DNA of 64,000 bases from Flavobacterium sp. GT3R68 (lineage in GTDB: Bacteria; Bacteroidota; Bacteroidia; Flavobacteriales; Flavobacteriaceae). The position numbers and the translations under genes were made by a program. Below the pieces are notes generated by a model. The model worked only from the letters and a program-made list of their open reading frames with translations, was not told the DNA's origin and made no database searches. The stretch spans positions 372,001 through 436,000 of the forward strand of contig NZ_VJZK01000003.1 in NCBI RefSeq assembly GCF_007109225.1. Direction: 5' to 3'. This document shows, piece by piece, positions 59,779-64,000 of the stretch (its first letter is position 1; every line of letters begins with the position of its first letter).

Positions 59779-60969
59779 TTATTTAATACTTGGAACATCA
59801 ACCAATTCATTGGTATCAGCTTTATAATCTACTCCGTCAAAACCAAAACCGAACAGGTGATGGAAATCACTTCTATACCCTTCTAAATCTCCAATTTCAG
59901 ACAAATTTTCAGTAGTTGCTTCCAACCATAATTTGGCCACTTTTGCCTGAACATCTTCACGCATTTCTAAATCGTCAATTCGGATCCGGCCTTTTTCGTC
60001 TGTTGGAACCGCATCGTTAGTATATAATCTTTGCTGATACAATCTTTGAATCTGTTCAATACAACCTTCATGAATTCCTTCTTCCTTCATTATTTTATAC
60101 AACAATGAAATGTATAATGGAATTACCGGTATAGCAGAACTTGCTTGTGTAACCAAAGCCTTATTCACAGAAACATAAGCTTTTCCCTTAATTGATGCCA
60201 GTCTGTCCGAGATTGCAAACGCGGTAGCCTCCAAATCATCTTTGGCGCGACCAATAGTTCCTTTTCTGTAAACCGCTTCGGTTAATGATGGTCCGATATA
60301 AGAATAGGCTACTGTTGTCGCTCCTTCTACCAATAGATTTGCATCTTTTAAAGCATCAATCCACATCGCCCAATCTTCCCCACCCATTACTGCAATGGTA
60401 TTTTCGATATCATCGCCGCTACAAGGTTCGATCGTAATTTCCGAAACTTTACCGGAGTGAAAATCAACTGTCTTGTTTGTAAACGCATTCCCGATTGGTT
60501 TCAATACCGAACGGTGCAATACGCCGGTGACCGGATGCTGACGAACCGGAGAAGCTAAACTGTATATAATTAAATCCACCTGACCTAAATCCGCTTTTAT
60601 CAAATCTATCGTTTGTTGCTTCACTTCATTTGAAAAGGCATCTCCATTGATACTTTTTGCATACAATCCAGCATTATTTGCTTCTTTTTCAAACGCAGCG
60701 GAATTATACCATCCTGGGGATGCTGTTTTACCATCAACGGGAGGTTTTTCGAAAAACACACCAATGGTAGCAGCATCAGAACCAAAAGCACTTGTAATTC
60801 TGGAAGCCAGACCAAATCCAGTTGAAGCTCCAATAACCAATACTTTTTTAGCGCCTTCAATAGGGCCTTTTGATTTTATATATTCAATTTGATTTTTTAC
60901 ATTCTGCTCGCATCCTGTTGGGTGTGATGTCAAACAAATAAATCCTCTCATTCTAGGCTCTATGATCAT
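59779..60969 (-). CDS. fabV: FabV-type enoyl-ACP/trans-2-enoyl-CoA reductase
   Basis: 396 residues, the usual FabV length. The opening EPRMRGFICLTSHPTGC and the GASTGFGLASRITSAFG NAD site are diagnostic; the catalytic Y-x8-K is YRKGTIGRAK (Tyr at about 236 and Lys nine on). IYSLASPVRQHPVTGVLHRS and FGFGFDGVDYKAD also fit. FabV reduces enoyl-ACP and is insensitive to triclosan. It is in tandem with fabI but separated by a terminator-like hairpin. Confidence 0.94.
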   Translation of the reverse strand: MIIEPRMRGFICLTSHPTGCEQNVKNQIEYIKSKGPIEGAKKVLVIGASTGFGLASRITSAFGSDAATIGVFFEKPPVDGKTASPGWYNSAAFEKEANNAGLYAKSINGDAFSNEVKQQTIDLIKADLGQVDLIIYSLASPVRQHPVTGVLHRSVLKPIGNAFTNKTVDFHSGKVSEITIEPCSGDDIENTIAVMGGEDWAMWIDALKDANLLVEGATTVAYSYIGPSLTEAVYRKGTIGRAKDDLEATAFAISDRLASIKGKAYVSVNKALVTQASSAIPVIPLYISLLYKIMKEEGIHEGCIEQIQRLYQQRLYTNDAVPTDEKGRIRIDDLEMREDVQAKVAKLWLEATTENLSEIGDLEGYRSDFHHLFGFGFDGVDYKADTNELVDVPSIK

Positions 60970-61043
60970 AATTTTGGAATTTCTTATTTAAAAATAAACG
61001 GTTTATTTAATAGGAATTTGATGGACAAATATAATTCAATTCT

Positions 61044-62696
61044 TTAGTTTAACAAGGCTTTTGCATGATTTAAAGCCGAATCTGAAACGACGGTTCCCGA
61101 TAGCATTTGCGCAATTTCGCCAATCCGTTCTTCAGTGTTCAACAATTTCAATTCGGATACCGTCTGCTCCCCTACTATCGATTTGAAAACTTTAAAATGG
61201 GCATTTCCTTTGGCCGCGATTTGTGGCAAATGTGTGATGGCAAAAACCTGCATGGTCTCACTCATTCCTTTCATTATATCGCCCATTTTATTGGCAATTT
61301 CGCCGGAGACCCCGGTATCAATTTCATCAAATATTATCGTTGGTAATTTAGAGTACTGGGCCAAAATAGCTTTGGTTGCCAACATAATTCGGGACATTTC
61401 ACCGCCGGAAGCGACCTTCTTCAATAAACCAAAATCAGATCCTTTATTCGCTGAAAATAAAAATTGTAATTCATCTTTACCGTTCTGCAGATAATTCGGT
61501 GTTTCGGTGAGTTCCATATTAAAACGAACATTTGGCATTCCCAACTGTTCTAAAATTACAACCAGTTTACCCGACAAAACAGGAACTGCATTGACCCGGT
61601 TTTCACGGATAGAATTTGCAAAACTGTCCAATTCGGTAACTGTCTGACTGATTTTATGTTCCAAAGCCTGGATCTCACTTTCCAAATCTCCTACCAACAC
61701 CACTTTATTATCCAGATCTAATTGAATCGTCAATAATTCATCAATGGTATTTACCTGATGTTTCTTTTGGAGGTTGTAGATGGTTTGCAGTTTTTGATTG
61801 GTCAACTCCAGCTTTTCAGGATCATTCACCAAGTTTTCAGTCAGTTGTTCCAATTCGTTTAAAACGTCATCAAACTCAATTGAAACACTATTGATTCTTT
61901 CGGTGAGCGTTTGATAATCCGGTGAGAAATTAGCAGTCTTTTGCAAAGTAGATTTTAATTCTTTCAGGTTTTGAAGAATTCCGTATTGCTCTTCATTGGC
62001 CAAAGCTAAAGATTTATCTAAACTTTCCTTAATGTATTCGACGTTATTCAATTGCTCATAAACATTCTCCAACTCTTCCTGTTCGCCAGAATGCAATTGG
62101 GCTGAGAGTAATTCTTCCAACAGGAAAGTGTTGTAATCCTGCTCTTTCAGTAAAGCATGAAGGTTTGTATTTAATTGCGAGAGTTGAGCCTTGTCTTTTT
62201 TAAACGTTTTTAAAACACTAGCATATTGGGAGATAAAATCCTGGTTTCCTGCAATGGAATCGATGATTTGAAACTGGAAATTTTCTTCTGATAATTCCTG
62301 CGTCTGATGTTGGGAATGAATATCAATCAAAAAAACGCTTAATTCCTGGAGTTCCTGAAGATTTACCGGACTGTCGTTTATAAAAGCACGTGACTTTCCC
62401 GAAGGCAGAATTTCCCTGCGGATAATGGTTTCGTGTTCATAATCCAAATCATTGGCTTCAAAAAAGGATTGGAGATGGTACCTTGAAATTTCAAAATGAG
62501 CTTCAATAATACATTTTTCCTCTTTTATTTTTAAGGAAGTCAGGTCGGCTCTTTTTCCTAAAACTAATCCCAATGCTCCCAATAATATAGATTTTCCTGC
62601 ACCGGTTTCGCCGGTAATGATTGAAAATCCATCAGAAAAATCAATGGCTAATTTTTCTATTAAAGCAAAATTATTAATCGAAAGTGAAGTAAGCAT
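61044..62696 (-). CDS. recN: DNA repair protein RecN
   Basis: 550 residues, SMC-like ATPase. Walker A FSIITGETGAGKSILLGAL (about 25-43), long coiled coil in the middle (about 150-360, with LYEQLNNVEYIKESLDKSL-type heptads), ABC-like signature VASGGEMSRIMLA (about 440) and Walker B TIIFDEIDTGVSG (about 466-478). It acts in double-strand break repair in the cytoplasm. Gene order porD-recN on the same strand follows the usual flavobacterial layout. Confidence 0.95.
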   Translation of the reverse strand: MLTSLSINNFALIEKLAIDFSDGFSIITGETGAGKSILLGALGLVLGKRADLTSLKIKEEKCIIEAHFEISRYHLQSFFEANDLDYEHETIIRREILPSGKSRAFINDSPVNLQELQELSVFLIDIHSQHQTQELSEENFQFQIIDSIAGNQDFISQYASVLKTFKKDKAQLSQLNTNLHALLKEQDYNTFLLEELLSAQLHSGEQEELENVYEQLNNVEYIKESLDKSLALANEEQYGILQNLKELKSTLQKTANFSPDYQTLTERINSVSIEFDDVLNELEQLTENLVNDPEKLELTNQKLQTIYNLQKKHQVNTIDELLTIQLDLDNKVVLVGDLESEIQALEHKISQTVTELDSFANSIRENRVNAVPVLSGKLVVILEQLGMPNVRFNMELTETPNYLQNGKDELQFLFSANKGSDFGLLKKVASGGEMSRIMLATKAILAQYSKLPTIIFDEIDTGVSGEIANKMGDIMKGMSETMQVFAITHLPQIAAKGNAHFKVFKSIVGEQTVSELKLLNTEERIGEIAQMLSGTVVSDSALNHAKALLN

Positions 62697-62737
62697 TTTG
62701 GATTGTTGGTATTATTATTGAAATGTTACGTCCTAAA

Positions 62738-63625
62738 TTAAAACTTGATTCCTGCCCATTTACTGGAATTAAGAGGAGACACTTTATTAAGATTATCCAC
62801 TAAATCGGCAATTGCGATACTGGGTCCACCAGAAAATATAGATACAATTTCATCCGATTTAGCATCGAAAAAGACTCTTGTTATGAAAGCATTCGGTCGG
62901 ACCTGATAGATTTTGCCAACCGTTGCCAAAGAAGATTTTATATTTTCTTTAGCCTGTTTGATGTCACTGTTCATCAGATCAAGACCCACATAATGATACT
63001 CATACATTGCTTCCCTAAATGGACTGTACGTATTTGCTAGCATATCATTGATAAGGAAATAACGATTTTGGTTTCCGTCAGCCTGGCTCCAGCCTTTGTA
63101 TCCGCCTTGTAATGCTACATTGGAAACATCCTGAGCCAATTCCAGATATTTGCTTCCGCCTAAAGGGGCAAAAGTATCACCGTCCATCCCGATAATCATA
63201 TAACTGTAAAAAGCCAATCCTGAAACCAGATTGGAATCAAAACTGGTTGGGTTATAAGTCAGGCTTTCAAATTCGACATATCTGAAATTAAAGTCTTTAT
63301 CATTATAATTCAGTACCGGAGAGGCATAGGTTGAATTATAAACAGGTCTCGAAGACTGCACCTGAATCGTAGCGGTAAACTGATCTGCACTGTATCCCGT
63401 TACCGTGATGTACATAGAACAGTTGATTTTCTCATTTTGTTTATACTGCTGTCCGGTCCAGTCGGTTTTATTGACAAACTCACTAACGGATTTCTCCAGA
63501 GTTTTAAAAACCTGATTGTTGGTACTTCCAATTTTATCGGCATTGACCGTAACGGTGCAGTTTAATTCCTGAGCTTGAGTAAAACCCGCAATCAGAACTA
63601 AAAATAAACTAAAAATATTACGCAT
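62738..63625 (-). CDS. porD: Type IX secretion system protein PorD (DUF4835)
   Basis: 295 residues. Signal peptide 1-18 (ending FTQAQ). The mature chain starts ELNCTVTVNADKIGSTNNQVFKTLE and carries FVNKTDWTGQQYKQNEKINCSMYI (split about 50-73) and YLELAQDVSNVALQGGYKGW, the DUF4835/PorD pattern. PorD is an outer-membrane-associated T9SS component. Four or five substrates of T9SS are encoded in this window (23778 and 50757-58779). The start overlaps the 3' end of coaBC by eight bases, so the two are coupled. Confidence 0.9.
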   Translation of the reverse strand: MRNIFSLFLVLIAGFTQAQELNCTVTVNADKIGSTNNQVFKTLEKSVSEFVNKTDWTGQQYKQNEKINCSMYITVTGYSADQFTATIQVQSSRPVYNSTYASPVLNYNDKDFNFRYVEFESLTYNPTSFDSNLVSGLAFYSYMIIGMDGDTFAPLGGSKYLELAQDVSNVALQGGYKGWSQADGNQNRYFLINDMLANTYSPFREAMYEYHYVGLDLMNSDIKQAKENIKSSLATVGKIYQVRPNAFITRVFFDAKSDEIVSIFSGGPSIAIADLVDNLNKVSPLNSSKWAGIKF

Positions 63626-64000
63626 AATGTGCTATTACTTTATTTAAGATATCGTCCGCAACGGCTTCTTTCGATTTTAATTCCATCGGTTCCACCACAA
63701 AATCCTTATCGATAAAGGTAATTTTGTTAGTTGGTTTCCCAAAACCTGCCCCTGCATCCTGAAGAGAATTCAGGACTATCAAATCTAAGTTTTTTTTCTG
63801 GATTTTCAGCTTTGCATTTTCAATTTCGTTTTCAGTTTCCAAAGCAAAACCAATCAAAAACTGATTTTTCTTAATGGCTCCCATTGATGCTAAAATATCT
63901 TTGGTTTTCTCCAACTCAATAAAGAAATTATCTTCTGATTTTTTTATCTTTTGATCGGCAACGATTTTTGGTCTGTAATCTGCTACCGCAGCTGCGGCAA
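63618..64000 (-). CDS. coaBC: CoaBC C-terminus: phosphopantothenate-cysteine ligase domain, 5' truncated by window edge
   Basis: The minus-strand frame is open to the window edge. Beyond the TTG at 63914 the translation continues upward with AAAAVADYRPKIVADQKIKK, the AAVADYxP segment of CoaB, followed by KTKDILASMGAIKKNQFLIGFALETEN and FGKPTNKITFIDKD. The visible 127 residues are the C-terminal part of the ligase domain that joins cysteine to phosphopantothenate; the decarboxylase domain and start lie outside. coaE, the last step of the same pathway, is at 48852. The end overlaps porD. Confidence 0.9.
   Translation of the reverse strand, partial: AAAAVADYRPKIVADQKIKKSEDNFFIELEKTKDILASMGAIKKNQFLIGFALETENEIENAKLKIQKKNLDLIVLNSLQDAGAGFGKPTNKITFIDKDFVVEPMELKSKEAVADDILNKVIAHYA

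Noticed and set aside
1..64000. Prophage, insertion sequence, CRISPR or integrative element
   Set aside because: No transposase, integrase, capsid, direct-repeat spacer array or att-like duplication was seen; genes are mostly core functions with uniform composition.

Overview
The window looks like a chromosomal piece of a Flavobacterium-type bacterium (Bacteroidota, Flavobacteriaceae). The signs are low GC, promoters of the Bacteroidota form TTG-N19/20-TAnnTTTG, several proteins with type IX secretion (T9SS) C-terminal sorting domains, PorD (DUF4835), a TonB-dependent receptor, a YtxJ-like bacilliredoxin, and a core-gene order (coaBC-porD-recN; miaA-thioesterase-response regulator-histidine kinase-coaE) that I associate with that family. 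I see no phage, insertion sequence, CRISPR array or rRNA. Both ends cut a gene.

Layout. 1-6.7 kb: a left-truncated outer-membrane barrel protein, a His/Gly-tailed secreted protein, a large PIG-L deacetylase, a 35-residue membrane peptide and a sodium:solute symporter. 6.7-13.4 kb: DUF2911 protein, an SRPBCC/photolyase pair, a four-gene minus-strand operon (DUF1684, TatD, TcdA, HAD) and an MFS transporter. 13.4-16.8 kb: a BlaI/M56 repressor-protease pair behind an unusually regular operator, two small proteins and apt. 16.8-28.8 kb: tRNA-Arg(ACG), pentapeptide protein, GNAT, miaE, glyA divergent from fumarylacetoacetase, a lipoprotein, a beta-propeller/amidase pair, ytxJ and clpB. 28.8-37.1 kb: a PepSY-like exported protein, M1 peptidase, a small conserved protein, alpha/beta hydrolase, GNAT, and a TonB receptor with an unknown partner. 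37.1-50.4 kb: VF530, smpB, pcm, then two housekeeping runs on opposite strands. 50.7-58.8 kb: four consecutive paralogous T9SS-secreted modular proteins, each with its own terminator. 58.8-64 kb: two non-homologous-type enoyl-ACP reductases (fabI, fabV), recN, porD and the C-terminus of coaBC.

Most of this is ordinary flavobacterial core genome. The most interesting non-coding signal is a dispersed intergenic element present three times (21.5, 43.9 and 46.4 kb). Its ends can pair into a closing stem with a compensatory base-pair change between copies, while the middle differs in length and sequence; it looks like a structured RNA or a mobile palindromic element. Other points worth a second look are the 20-bp-phased operator of the BlaI/M56 pair, the coiled-coil sensor region of that M56 protein, near-leaderless divergent promoters at smpB, the T9SS paralogue array, and small genes at 4864-4971 and 16099-16239 that are easily missed. 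All functional names come from reading the sequences and family knowledge; no database search was run.
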